Shown: piece by piece, positions 37,502-46,900 of the stretch | How the letters are laid out: each line of letters begins with the position of its first letter | Position numbering within the stretch: the stretch's first letter is position 1 | DNA from: Rhodanobacteraceae bacterium | GTDB taxonomy: Bacteria > Pseudomonadota > Gammaproteobacteria > Xanthomonadales > Rhodanobacteraceae | Length of the DNA: 64,000 nt | Direction of reading: 5' to 3' | NCBI GenBank assembly: GCA_027019085.1 | Contig: JALUXG010000042.1 | Location: 1 to 64,000, forward strand | The notes under the pieces: model-generated | The model's database searches: none | The model's input: the letters and a program-made list of their open reading frames with translations, nothing else | What the model was told of the DNA's origin: nothing | Program-made: the position numbers and the translations under genes

Positions 37502-39307
37502 TCATTCGCTGCGGTTCTTGCGCAGATACTCGGGCACGGCGTCGGCTGGCATCGGACGGGCGAAGGCGAACCCCTGCAACCGCTGGCAGCCTTGCCGGCG
37601 CAGGAAGTCGGCCTGTTGTGCGTTCTCGACGCCTTCGGCCACGACGTCCATGCCCAGGCCGTGGCCCATGCGGATCATCAACTCGGTGATGGTCGCGCTT
37701 TCCTCGCCGTGCGCACCGGCGGTACCGATGTGCTGGATGAAACTGCGATCGATCTTGAGCACGTCGATCGGCAGTCGGTGCAGGTAGGCCAGGCTGGAAT
37801 AGCCGGTACCGAAGTCGTCGATGACCACGCGTACACCCAGTGTGCGCAGGCTTTGCAGCAGGACGGCGGAACGCTCGACGTCGTCCATCAGGCAGGTTTC
37901 GGTGACTTCCAGTTCCAGACAGGAGGGGTCCAGGCCATGGTGCCCAAGTTCGTCTTCAAGCTGCCGCAACAGATCAGGCTCGTGCTGCGATGCCGCCATG
38001 TCGTGAACGGACAGGTCGAAGGATGAGCGCTGCGCATGAAGTTGCCGCGCGGACATGTTGAGCGCCAGCCGCACATCGGGCAGCCCGGCATCGCGCCAGG
38101 CGCGCAACTGGCGGCAGGCGGTGCGGATGACCCAGAACCCTACCGGCACGATCAGGCTGCCGTGTTCGAGCACGTCGATGAACGTGGCCGGCAGCAAGAG
38201 GCCTTGCTGTGGATGGTTCCAGCGCAGCAGGGCTTCCAGGGCGACGCAGCGACCGTCGCGGGCATCGACCTGGGGCTGGTAGTGCAGGACGAACTGGTCC
38301 TGTGCGCTGGCTGTCTGCAACCGGGCATGCAGGCCAATGCGCTGGCGGGCGCGTTCGGCGGAGCGCGGGTCATACAGTTGGACCGTGCCGCGACCGGCGG
38401 CCTTGGCCTCGTATGCGGCGGCGTTGGCGCACCGGACCAGTTCGTCGGCCTCACGTGCATCTTCCGGATACAAGGCGATGCCCACGCTGGGCGCGAGGTA
38501 GGCGGCCGGTCCCGATTGCTCGAATGGTCTGGAGAGTGCCAAAAGCAGCCGCTCGGCCGAACGCAGACGGGAAGGATTGCCCTTGTCACGTTCCAGCACG
38601 ATAGCAAATTCATCCCCGGCCACGCGTCCGATGCGCGCGCCTTCGGGCAGGTGCTCAAGCATGCGGCGCGACGCCTCGACCAGGACCTGGTCGCCACGCA
38701 CATGTCCAAGGGAATCGTTGACGCCGCGGATGGCCAGGTCCACATACAACAATGCGAACGGATCGTCGGGACGGGCAGTCACCCGCTCATGCAGGATCAG
38801 GGCAACATGACGGCGGTTGGGAAGACCGGTCAGTCCGTCGACATAGGCCAGCAGGGAAAGATGCTCCTCCTTGTCGCGCAGCGTGGTGATGTCATGCACG
38901 CTGCCGACCAGGTGGGTGGGTGTGCCCGCGGCATCAAACAGCGGTTTGACCACCACCTCCCCGTGCCGGGTGCCGGATGGGAAGGTGGTGGTTTCGGTCC
39001 AGCGCACGAGCGTGCGGCTGCGGATTGCATCGGCGTATCGCGACAGCACCAGTTGCAGCGACGGTTCAGGAATCACCGCATCCACGCGCTGGCCCAGGAC
39101 CTGCGCGGGCGTCAGGCCGGTCGCCTTGAGGAAGCTGTCGTTGATGTAACTGAACCGGTAGCCGTCCGCTTCCACATCGAGCACGAACAGCACATCCTCG
39201 ATGGCATCGAGAATGGCAAGCAGATGGCGTGAGCTCGTTGCGGCCGACCCGTGGGCCAGGCCCGCCTCCCGTTCATCGGGCGGCATGTCCGTGGTGCGGT
39301 TGGCCAT
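37502..39307 (-). CDS. PAS-GGDEF-EAL protein, predicted c-di-GMP phosphodiesterase
   Basis: About 601 residues, no membrane helix. A PAS domain with PAC end (about residues 28-145; SVHDITTLRDKEEHL) precedes a GGDEF domain and an EAL domain. The GGDEF part is degraded: the motif reads AGDEF and the metal-binding DxDxFK loop is replaced by DLAIRGVND, one residue short. The EAL part looks active: ALEALLRW, LNMSARQL, ELEVTE, DDFGTGYSS, LKIDRSFI and AEGVE. It should break down cyclic di-GMP, with PAS and GGDEF as sensors. I used ATG 39307 with GGGGA upstream; the frame opens at 39349. Confidence 0.88.
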   Translation of the reverse strand: MANRTTDMPPDEREAGLAHGSAATSSRHLLAILDAIEDVLFVLDVEADGYRFSYINDSFLKATGLTPAQVLGQRVDAVIPEPSLQLVLSRYADAIRSRTLVRWTETTTFPSGTRHGEVVVKPLFDAAGTPTHLVGSVHDITTLRDKEEHLSLLAYVDGLTGLPNRRHVALILHERVTARPDDPFALLYVDLAIRGVNDSLGHVRGDQVLVEASRRMLEHLPEGARIGRVAGDEFAIVLERDKGNPSRLRSAERLLLALSRPFEQSGPAAYLAPSVGIALYPEDAREADELVRCANAAAYEAKAAGRGTVQLYDPRSAERARQRIGLHARLQTASAQDQFVLHYQPQVDARDGRCVALEALLRWNHPQQGLLLPATFIDVLEHGSLIVPVGFWVIRTACRQLRAWRDAGLPDVRLALNMSARQLHAQRSSFDLSVHDMAASQHEPDLLRQLEDELGHHGLDPSCLELEVTETCLMDDVERSAVLLQSLRTLGVRVVIDDFGTGYSSLAYLHRLPIDVLKIDRSFIQHIGTAGAHGEESATITELMIRMGHGLGMDVVAEGVENAQQADFLRRQGCQRLQGFAFARPMPADAVPEYLRKNRSE

Positions 39308-39566
39308 GGTCGATTGTCCCCGCCTGCATGACCGGAATGGTGGCGGCATGCATCAAGTCGCACTATACACACTCATCGGGATGCATCGGCCATGCCTGTG
39401 CGCAAGCCATCAGTAACGCGCAGGCCATCCGCTACACTGTGCGGGCAGGCAGCGGTCTGGCCGAAGGTTTGCGGGTCATGTGAGGCTTCATGTCCTGCGG
39501 ACCCGAATCTGTCCCCGATGCATGATTTGTTGCGTATCCCCTTCCCGCTTTCCGGAGAATATTGTC

Positions 39567-40316
39567 GTGAAATTCCTCACATGGGTGGCTCTGGCCATGT
39601 TGTCGTGCAGCGCCGTCGCAAGCACCTTGCCGGCGCCAATCCAGGCCCTGCAGCGGCAGGGCATCATCATCCGCGGCGACATGCAGGCGCCAGCCGGATT
39701 TCGCGGTTACCTGGCCGAATACGGCGGCTCGCGCATGCCGGTCTACCTGCTCCCTGACGGCAAGCACGTGGTCATCGGCAACCTGTTCGATGCCCAGGGC
39801 AATGACATGACGCGCGATGCGTTCATGCGGGCGGCAAGGCCCAAGCTCGATGCCGCTACCTGGAAAGCACTGGAAAAGAGTACATGGATTCCCGAGGGAG
39901 CGAGCAAGCCCAAACGGATCGTGTATGTGTTCGACGACACCGAATGCCCGTATTGCCACAGGCTTTGGGAGCGCGTGCAGCCCATGCTGGCAGGCGGCGA
40001 TGTACAGGTGCGCTATATCATGGTGGCGGTCATTCGTCCGGAAAGCCTGGGGCGTGCTGCCGCCGTGCTGTCGGCGACTGATCCCTCGGCGGTCCTGCGC
40101 ACGCACGAGGCGCATTTCGGCAACAGTCCGATCAAGCCGTTGACGAAGATTCCGGCGTCCGTGCGTGCGAAGATCGAAGCCAACAATGCCCTGATGGCGC
40201 GCCTGGGAGCCACCGGTACGCCGGCCATCGTCTACCGCGACGGCAAGGGTGCGATACGCATGGTGGACGGCATGCCCAGCGATCCGGCACAGATCAGGGC
40301 GATCTTCGGTTCGTGA
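39567..40316 (+). CDS. dsbG: DsbG/DsbC-like thiol:disulfide interchange protein
   Basis: 249 residues with a signal peptide (KFLTWVALAMLSCSAVA). An N-terminal dimerisation-type region leads to a thioredoxin fold with the active site CPYC (Cys127, Cys130) and cis-Pro in TGTPAIV. DsbG/DsbC proteins reduce or isomerise wrong disulfides and sulfenylated cysteines in the periplasm. The start is GTG 39567 with GGAGA 8 bases before it; the upstream ATG frame does not encode a signal peptide. The next gene encodes a TlpA-like thioredoxin that may be its reductant. Confidence 0.85.
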   Translation: MKFLTWVALAMLSCSAVASTLPAPIQALQRQGIIIRGDMQAPAGFRGYLAEYGGSRMPVYLLPDGKHVVIGNLFDAQGNDMTRDAFMRAARPKLDAATWKALEKSTWIPEGASKPKRIVYVFDDTECPYCHRLWERVQPMLAGGDVQVRYIMVAVIRPESLGRAAAVLSATDPSAVLRTHEAHFGNSPIKPLTKIPASVRAKIEANNALMARLGATGTPAIVYRDGKGAIRMVDGMPSDPAQIRAIFGS

Positions 40317-40350
40317 CTGCGCGGCGCACGGTACGCGTCGGGGAAGGACA

Positions 40351-41172
40351 TTGAATCCCGTCGCCATTGGCCCGTTCCTGTTCACGATGGGCGTGCTGGC
40401 CTTGCTGGCCGGCACGGTCGCGGGGCAGCTTGCGGCCGGGTTTCTCGCCCGGCGTGGCCATGCCGATGTCGGCAACCTGGCGTTTGTCCTGCTGCTGGTG
40501 GCCCTGCTGGCCGCGCGTACGGGGTACGTGGCATCGGCCTGGTCGGCCTATGCCGCGCATCCGGCGGACATGCTGAATGTGCGTGATGGTGGGTTCATCG
40601 CCTGGGTCGGATTGCTTGCACTGATAGTGATCGCAGGAGGTCTGGCCGCGGTTCGGCGTCGTTTGCGCGTACCTCTGTCAGTGACAGTGCTTGCCGGGAT
40701 CGCGACCTGGGGACTGGTGCTGCTGGCGGGGCGTCAACTCGATGCCACGGCACAGCCGCCCTTGCCGCAGATTGCATTGCATGCGCTGGACGGACAGACC
40801 CAGTCCGTGGAGGCGTGGCGCGGGCGCCCGCTGGTGATCAATTTCTGGGCCACCTGGTGCCCGCCGTGCCGACGCGAGATGCCGGTGCTGGCCGAGGCAC
40901 AGCGGCGCTACCCCGAAGTCCGCTTCGTGTTCGCCGACCAGGGCGAGAGCCCGGCTCAGGTGCGCAGATTCCTGGAGCGACAGAACCTGCATCTTGAGAA
41001 TGTGTTCCTCGACGACGGTGCGCTGGGCCGCTATTACCGTGTACGCGGTTTTCCCACCACCGTGTTCATCGGTGCCGACGGACGCATGGCGGACATCCAT
41101 GTCGGTGAGCTGTCACGTGCGTCGCTGGAACACAGCCTGCGACGGATTGCGCCGCAGGCTTCGCGGCCCTGA
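40351..41172 (+). CDS. TlpA-like thiol-disulfide reductase with N-terminal Lgt-like membrane domain
   Basis: About 273 residues. The first 130 residues hold four hydrophobic helices (about 8-28, 42-60, 80-97 and 108-126) with an RDGGF segment that recalls the N-terminal part of prolipoprotein diacylglyceryl transferase, but lacking its HGGL motif. A periplasmic thioredoxin domain follows with WATWCPPC (Cys170, Cys173) and the cis-Pro in FPTTVF. It likely delivers electrons to, or works with, the DsbG-like protein. The start is uncertain: TTG 40351 (AAGGA very close) or ATG 40387. Confidence 0.75.
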   Translation: MNPVAIGPFLFTMGVLALLAGTVAGQLAAGFLARRGHADVGNLAFVLLLVALLAARTGYVASAWSAYAAHPADMLNVRDGGFIAWVGLLALIVIAGGLAAVRRRLRVPLSVTVLAGIATWGLVLLAGRQLDATAQPPLPQIALHALDGQTQSVEAWRGRPLVINFWATWCPPCRREMPVLAEAQRRYPEVRFVFADQGESPAQVRRFLERQNLHLENVFLDDGALGRYYRVRGFPTTVFIGADGRMADIHVGELSRASLEHSLRRIAPQASRP

Positions 41173-41188
41173 AGGCGACCCTACCGGG

Positions 41189-41485
41189 TCATTCGTCCTT
41201 CAGGGCCAGGACCAGCAGGACCATCGCGCTGGTCATGGAATAGATGAATGCGCCACGGAAGGATCCGTCGCCCAGTTGGGTTTGCCACATGGAAAACAGG
41301 GCGCCTCCAATCACCACGAAACCACCGAACCACACCACCATGGCCATGGCCGCGCCCATCATCGCCGTGCCCTTGGCGGCCTGGAAGGTGACGGCGTCGG
41401 CCTTGCGCGCGACCCAGAGTTTCCAGCAGCCGCGCAGTGACAGGGCACCGACCAGGAATTCGCCGGTGACGATCAATGCCAGCAC
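41189..41485 (-). pseudogene. Remnant of a DUF2165 small membrane protein
   Basis: The 98 residues match the C-terminal half of DUF2165 inner-membrane proteins as I know them: VTGEFLVGALSLRGCWKLW, QAAKGTAMMGAAMAMVVWFGG, and a final helix. The family is usually about 160 residues or more; the first half is missing. Just upstream, in the same frame, family-like residues (AYPVPIFPP) run into a TGA three codons before the GTG used as start. No MDT-type N-terminal block is found. It is best read as a truncated gene, though a short protein could still be made. Confidence 0.55.
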
Positions 41486-41905
41486 CAGGGATGCTCAGCC
41501 GGTGCCGGTCAATGGCGGGAAGATGGGAACGGGGTATGCAATTCGATGCATGGGGGTGTGTCGACAGCTCGCACGCAGAACCGGCGTGGCGGTATGTGCG
41601 GGATGGGCGGCGGTGTTCGTCCTGGTGACGTGTGCGATGCATCATCCAGGCGCGCAGGTGTGCTCTGCGCGCGCCTGATCGTGCACGCTTTCGGCACAGT
41701 TGCCTTGATTGTGCCGGAATGGCGCACGTGTGCCCAAGCATTGAAAGGATACGAAAAGATTCGGAGCCAAGGCTGTCCTCAGCCTGAGTGTGCACGTCGC
41801 TCATGGATCGGCGTGCATGCGAAGGCGCAACAGGGAACCTACCGTTGACGCTGCACGCATTCGGGCAGCGCCTGTTTCAGTGACGCAAGGTTGAGGAGAA
41901 TCTTC
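41486..41905. other. Non-coding gap of 420 bp
   Basis: Part of this stretch looks like decayed DUF2165 sequence on the minus strand. The rest should contain the promoter of the secreted HExxE gene. A small inverted pair GGCACA/TGTGCC (41693-41698, 41710-41715) is visible but unremarkable. I see no intact gene. Confidence 0.4.
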
Positions 41906-42928
41906 ATGAAACGATTGGGGAATGTATGGACCGGTCTGACGTTGGCGTTCGCGGCCAGCGCCGTATTTGCCGCCCGTCCGCCGATGAACTACGACGGCAA
42001 CCCGGGCGGCGTGAAACTGCTTGAACAGGGCCAGCGGCCAGCCGTGGTCTATCCGACGGTGCAGGCGCAGCAGGCATGGCGAAGGCAACAGGCGAAAGCT
42101 GCCAAGGGAGGACATGGCAAGCCGGGCAGCAGCACGAACAACCTGATTTACGGTGGTGGTACCGGAGGGATCGGCGTGAAGACCGCACCCAAGGTGTACA
42201 TGGTGGTGTGGGGTTCGCAGTGGAACAACAACGATCCGAGTGGCGAGATTCCGCTGGTGCAGTCCATGCTGTCCAGCGTAGGCGGCAGTTCGTGGTTCAA
42301 CAGCGTGACCCAGTACTGCCAGGGGGTGGCCAGCGGCACGATCTTCTGCAATGGGGCGGGAACCCCGGCCGGTAACCCGCCGGGCTTCTACCAGGGTATT
42401 TTCTACGATACCGGATCAGCGGCACCCAGCCGTCCCACGCAGTCGCAGCTCGCTGCCGAGGCCGTGCGTGCGGCCGTCTATTTCGGCAATACCGCTGCGG
42501 GTAGCAATGACAGCACGCAGTATGTGGTCATGACCTCGACCGGCAACAGCTCGTCCGGTTTCGGCACCCAGTACTGCGCCTACCACAGCTCGACCAGCTC
42601 GTCTTACGGCAACGTGGCCTACACCAATCTGCCCTACATCACCGATGCCGGGTCCAGTTGCGGTGCGAACTTCAACGGTCTGGGGCCGAATGCCGGCATC
42701 ACGATCGTCGAAGGGCACGAGATGGCCGAAACGGCGACCGACCAGTTCCCGAGCACCGGTTGGCTGGATTCGGGCGGTGCGGAAAACGGCGACATGTGTG
42801 CATGGATTTCCTCGGGTCAGGGGGCGTCGGCAAACGTGACTTTCCCGGATGGCAGCACCTTTCCGATGCAGTCGTTGTGGAGCAATGCGTTCAACAGCGG
42901 AGCCGGCGGCTGTGTCATGTCGTACTGA
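41906..42928 (+). CDS. Secreted protein with HExxE motif, putative metallopeptidase-like
   Basis: 340 residues with a signal peptide (KRLGNVWTGLTLAFAASAVFA). The mature part is rich in Ser, Gly, Asn and Tyr. A block VEGHEMAETATDQFPSTGW carries HEMAE, which could bind zinc, followed by an acidic GGAENGDMCAW segment and several cysteines that may form disulfides. Similar proteins are usually annotated as hypothetical; the plan reminds me of plant EXORDIUM/PHI-1 relatives, but I cannot confirm it. ATG 41906 has AGGAG 7 bases upstream. A strong terminator follows, so it is a single-gene unit. Confidence 0.65.
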   Translation: MKRLGNVWTGLTLAFAASAVFAARPPMNYDGNPGGVKLLEQGQRPAVVYPTVQAQQAWRRQQAKAAKGGHGKPGSSTNNLIYGGGTGGIGVKTAPKVYMVVWGSQWNNNDPSGEIPLVQSMLSSVGGSSWFNSVTQYCQGVASGTIFCNGAGTPAGNPPGFYQGIFYDTGSAAPSRPTQSQLAAEAVRAAVYFGNTAAGSNDSTQYVVMTSTGNSSSGFGTQYCAYHSSTSSSYGNVAYTNLPYITDAGSSCGANFNGLGPNAGITIVEGHEMAETATDQFPSTGWLDSGGAENGDMCAWISSGQGASANVTFPDGSTFPMQSLWSNAFNSGAGGCVMSY

Positions 42929-42953
42929 ATCCTGACCGGGTAACCCGGGCACG

Positions 42954-42990
42954 AAAACCGGCAAGGCCACGCGTCTTGCCGGTTTTTTCC
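42954..42990 (+). terminator. Strong intrinsic terminator
   Basis: AAAACCGGCAAG (42954-42965) pairs with CTTGCCGGTTTT (42975-42986), a 12-bp stem with a 9-base loop, and is followed by further T residues. It ends the secreted-protein gene and, with its A-tract on the other strand, could also serve the converging DUF1003 gene. Confidence 0.9.
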
Positions 42991-43004
42991 GGCCTGTTTC
43001 CCGG

Positions 43005-43577
43005 TCAGCGATTTTGCCTGCTCAGCGCTTCGATGGCCGCTTCCTGGCGCTGCACGATTTCCAGCAGCTGACTGAGATCGATTTCGCGCAGGGCATTGAT
43101 CTTCTCGTGCACCTGGGTGATTTCCAGTTCGGCGCGCACGTTCACTTCGTAATCGTTCTTGGCCTGTGCGCGGTCGGCATCGGCCATGCGGTTCTGGCTC
43201 ATCATGATGATCGGCGCCTGGATGGCAGCCAGGCAGGAGAGCACCAGATTGAGCAGGATGTAGGGGTATGGGTCGAAGGCCCTGGGGCCGAGCACATGGC
43301 TGTTGTAGAACATCCACACGGCCAGCATGAACAGGAAGCTGAGGATGAAGCTCCAGCTGCCGCCGATTTCCGCGATCCGGTCCGCCATGCGATCACCCAG
43401 ACTCAGGCTCTGGTCGAATTCGCGAACCACGTTGCGTGCGACGTGCTTGCGGTTGATGAAACGCTCGACGATCTCGCGTTCTTCCGGGTCCAGCGTGTCC
43501 AGTTCCTTGGCCAGCACCTGCTGGGCGGTCTTGCGGCGGTCGATCCATGGGGTGGGAATATGGTCGCTGATCGGCAT
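43005..43577 (-). CDS. DUF1003 family membrane protein
   Basis: 190 residues. A cytoplasmic N-terminal part (EREIVERFINRKHVARNV) precedes two membrane helices (about residues 75-92 and 105-125), then a conserved APIIMMSQNRMADADRAQAKNDY segment and a C-terminal coiled coil. This is the full DUF1003 pattern; the function is unknown. ATG 43577 has AAGGA upstream; the long upstream extension to 43961 is not conserved. Confidence 0.85.
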   Translation of the reverse strand: MPISDHIPTPWIDRRKTAQQVLAKELDTLDPEEREIVERFINRKHVARNVVREFDQSLSLGDRMADRIAEIGGSWSFILSFLFMLAVWMFYNSHVLGPRAFDPYPYILLNLVLSCLAAIQAPIIMMSQNRMADADRAQAKNDYEVNVRAELEITQVHEKINALREIDLSQLLEIVQRQEAAIEALSRQNR

Positions 43578-43935
43578 GGCGGTGTCCTTGCGTGGGTGAT
43601 CGGCAGAGTGTAGCGCCGGACGGGAGCGTTGCAGACTGTCAGAGCGTACACACCGCATGTCATGCAATCGCGCCTGGATAGGCCGGGAATATGCCTGTCC
43701 CCTCCGTGCAATCCAGCGCGGAGCATGCGCGACCGCGCGAACGCGTCGGGCTGCTGCATGGCGGTGGGGCTGGTCGATGTTGATCCTGATTGCACAAGTG
43801 ATCGCCGGGTGCCAGGCATGCTGCGTGCCATGACTGACGCCACTTGCCAATCCGGAGAATCGGGAGCAGGGTTTGAAGCTTGCCACGTGAGGGGAGGCCT
43901 TGGGCGTGGCGCGTGATTCTTCCGGAGGAATGTCC
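43578..43935. other. Divergent intergenic region of 358 bp
   Basis: It separates the DUF1003 gene and the large BNR-repeat gene, so both promoters should be here. I find no confident -35/-10 pair, repeat or small gene. Open frames across it lack ribosome sites. Confidence 0.4.
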
Positions 43936-46900
43936 ATGTTTATTGCACGTATCCATCGCATTGTCCCATGGTTTGTCCTTGCAGCCGCTGTGACTGCCGT
44001 TCCCGCCGCCTATGCTCGAGCAGCTTCCGCCGAGACCGGCAAGGGGCCCTTCGCGCAGTTGCACGTACGCGACCTGGGACCGGCGATCGCCGGCGGGCGC
44101 GTGTCCGCGGTGGCCGGGATCGCCGGCAATCCCAGGGTCTACTACGTCGGCGCCGCGGCCGGCGGCGTGTGGAAGACCACCGATGGCGGCATGAGCTGGA
44201 AACCGATCTTCGCGCATGAGGCGACGGCATCGATCGGCGCCATCGCGGTGGCACCGTCCAACCCGAGCCTGGTCTGGGTCGGCACCGGCGAGCCCAACAT
44301 CCGCAACGACATCATGGACGGTGCCGGCATCTACCTGTCCACCGATGCCGGCAAGACCTTCAAACGCATGGGTCTTGCACATGCCGGGCAGATCGGCAAG
44401 ATCATCATCGATCCGCACAACCCGGACCATGTGGTGGTCGCGGTCGTCGGCCATGCCTGGGGACCGAACCCCGAACGCGGCGTGTTCGAGACCACCGATG
44501 GCGGGCACACCTGGCACAAGACGCTGTTCGTCAACGACAACACCGGTGCCATCGATCTCGCCATGGCGCCGGGCAATCCGATGGTGCTGTTCGCCGCCAC
44601 CTGGCAGGTGGTGCGTCACCCCTGGGGCCTGGTCGACGGCGGCAAGGGCAGCGGAATCTGGCGTTCGCTGGACGGTGGCAAGACCTGGAAACGCCTCAGC
44701 CACGGCATCCCGAAGGCACCGCTCGGCCGCATCGCGGTGGCCACCGCGCCCAGCGATGCCGAGCGCGTGTACGCGCTGATCGAGACCAAGCCGGGCAAGG
44801 GCATGCTGTTCGTCTCGCACGACCTGGGCGACCACTGGAGCGAGGTCACCGACAATCACGCGCTGGACGTGCGGCCGTTCTACTTCTCGCGCCTGGAAGT
44901 GGCGCCGGACAATGCCGACAAGGTGTACTTCCTGGCTTTCCGGCTGATGGAATCGGACAACGGGGGCAAGACCGCGCACGTGCTGGACAAGAGCGTGCAC
45001 GTGGATCACCACGCGTTGTGGATTGACCCGACCGACCCCGAGCGCATGATCCAGGGCAACGACGGTGGCGCCTACCTGAGCGTCAATGGCGGCAGGAACT
45101 GGCGCTTCCTCGACGGCATGCCGATCGAGCAGGACTACATGGTCGCCGCCGACAACAGGACGCCGGCGACGGTGTGCGCGGGGTTGCAGGACAACAGCGG
45201 ATGGTGCGGACCCACCAGTTCGCTGGCCAACCACGTGCTGAGTGGCGCGGACTGGTTCAACGTGATCGGCGGGGACGGCGAATACGTGGTGCCCGCGCCG
45301 TCCGATCCGAACCTGATCTACGCCAACGCCGAGGACGGTGCGACCGTGCTGTTCCACCGCGACAGCAAGCGCAGCGACTTCATCATGCCGTACCTGCACG
45401 GACCGGGCGGCTACAACGACCTGCCGACCGCCAAACAGAAATACCGCTTCAACTGGACCAGTCCGATCGCCGTGGACCCGCACCATGCGAAAACCGTGTA
45501 CCTGGGCGCCAACGTGGTGTTCAAGTCCACGGATGGCGGGCAGCACTGGAAGCCGATCAGCCCGGACCTGACGCGCAATGACAAGAGCAAGCAGAAGCTG
45601 TCGGGCGGACCGGTGAACCTCGATCTGTCGGGTGCCGAAACCTACGATACGCTGCTCTCGCTGACGATTGCACCGTCCGACCCGAAGGTGCTCTGGGCCG
45701 GCACCGACGATGGCCTGGTGCAGGTGACCCGCGATGGCGGCGCGCACTGGTCCAACGTCACCCCCCGCGGTGCGCCGCAATGGGCGCGTGTCTACCAGGT
45801 CGGTGTGTCGGCGCAGCATCCGGGCACGGCCTACGTCGGTTTCGATGCGCATATGTCCGATGACCGCCACGCCTACGTGTTCCGTACCGACGACTATGGA
45901 CGCAGCTGGCATCGCATCGACCACGGCCTGCCCGAGGCGCCGGTGTTCGTGGTCCGTGAGGACCCCCAGTACCCGGGCGTGCTGGTCGCCGGCACCGACA
46001 TCGGCGCATTTGTCTCGCGGGACAACGGCGGGCACTGGAGCCGCCTGACCGCGCACATGCCCACGGTACCGGTGGTCGACCTGAAGTTCGTGCACGGCGA
46101 CCTGGTAATGGCCACGCATGGACGCGGCATCTTCGTGCTGGACCATTTCGCGCCAGTGGCCGAGTACAGCGCTGCCATCGCGAAACAGCCGCTGCACCTG
46201 TTCACGCCGCGCGCCGGTATCGAATTCGTGCGCTGGTCGCGCGGCGAGGGCGCCGAACCCAGCTATACCGCCCCCAATGCACCGGACGGCGTCATGATCG
46301 ACTACGCAGTGGCCAAGGCGGTGAAGGCCGGCAAGCATGCCAGGCACGGCGCGGTGACCGTCATCGTGAAGGATGCTTCCGGGCACGTCATCGCCAGGCG
46401 CTACACCAATGCCAAGGCCGGTGTGAACCGCTACGTGTGGAACATGCGTTACGACGGCGCGACCAAGCTGGACTTTGTCAAGCGCCACGGGCACGAGCAT
46501 GACAAGGACGGCAACAACGCCAAGGGACCGCAGGTCCTGCCGGGCACCTACCAGGTGACCGTGTTGGCGGGTGGCCACAGCGCCAGCGAGATGGTAAGGG
46601 TGCAGTCCGACCCGAACCAGGTCACGAACCTGGCCGCCAGGAAGGCCAACCTCAAGCTCGGCCTGGCCGGGCGCAACACGCTCGGCGCGCTGAACATCGT
46701 GCTCAACCGGGTTACCGCCATGCAGGCCACGCTCAAGCAATTCGAGCACAAGGCAGGCAAGGACAAGCGCTACGCGGCGGCCCTGGCGCAGGCCAGGGCA
46801 CTGGACAAGCAGCTGGCCACGTTCAGGGACAGCGTCTACAACCCCAAGGTACAGCACGAGGTACCCGAGGATGACCTGCATTTCCTCGCGGACCTGCATG

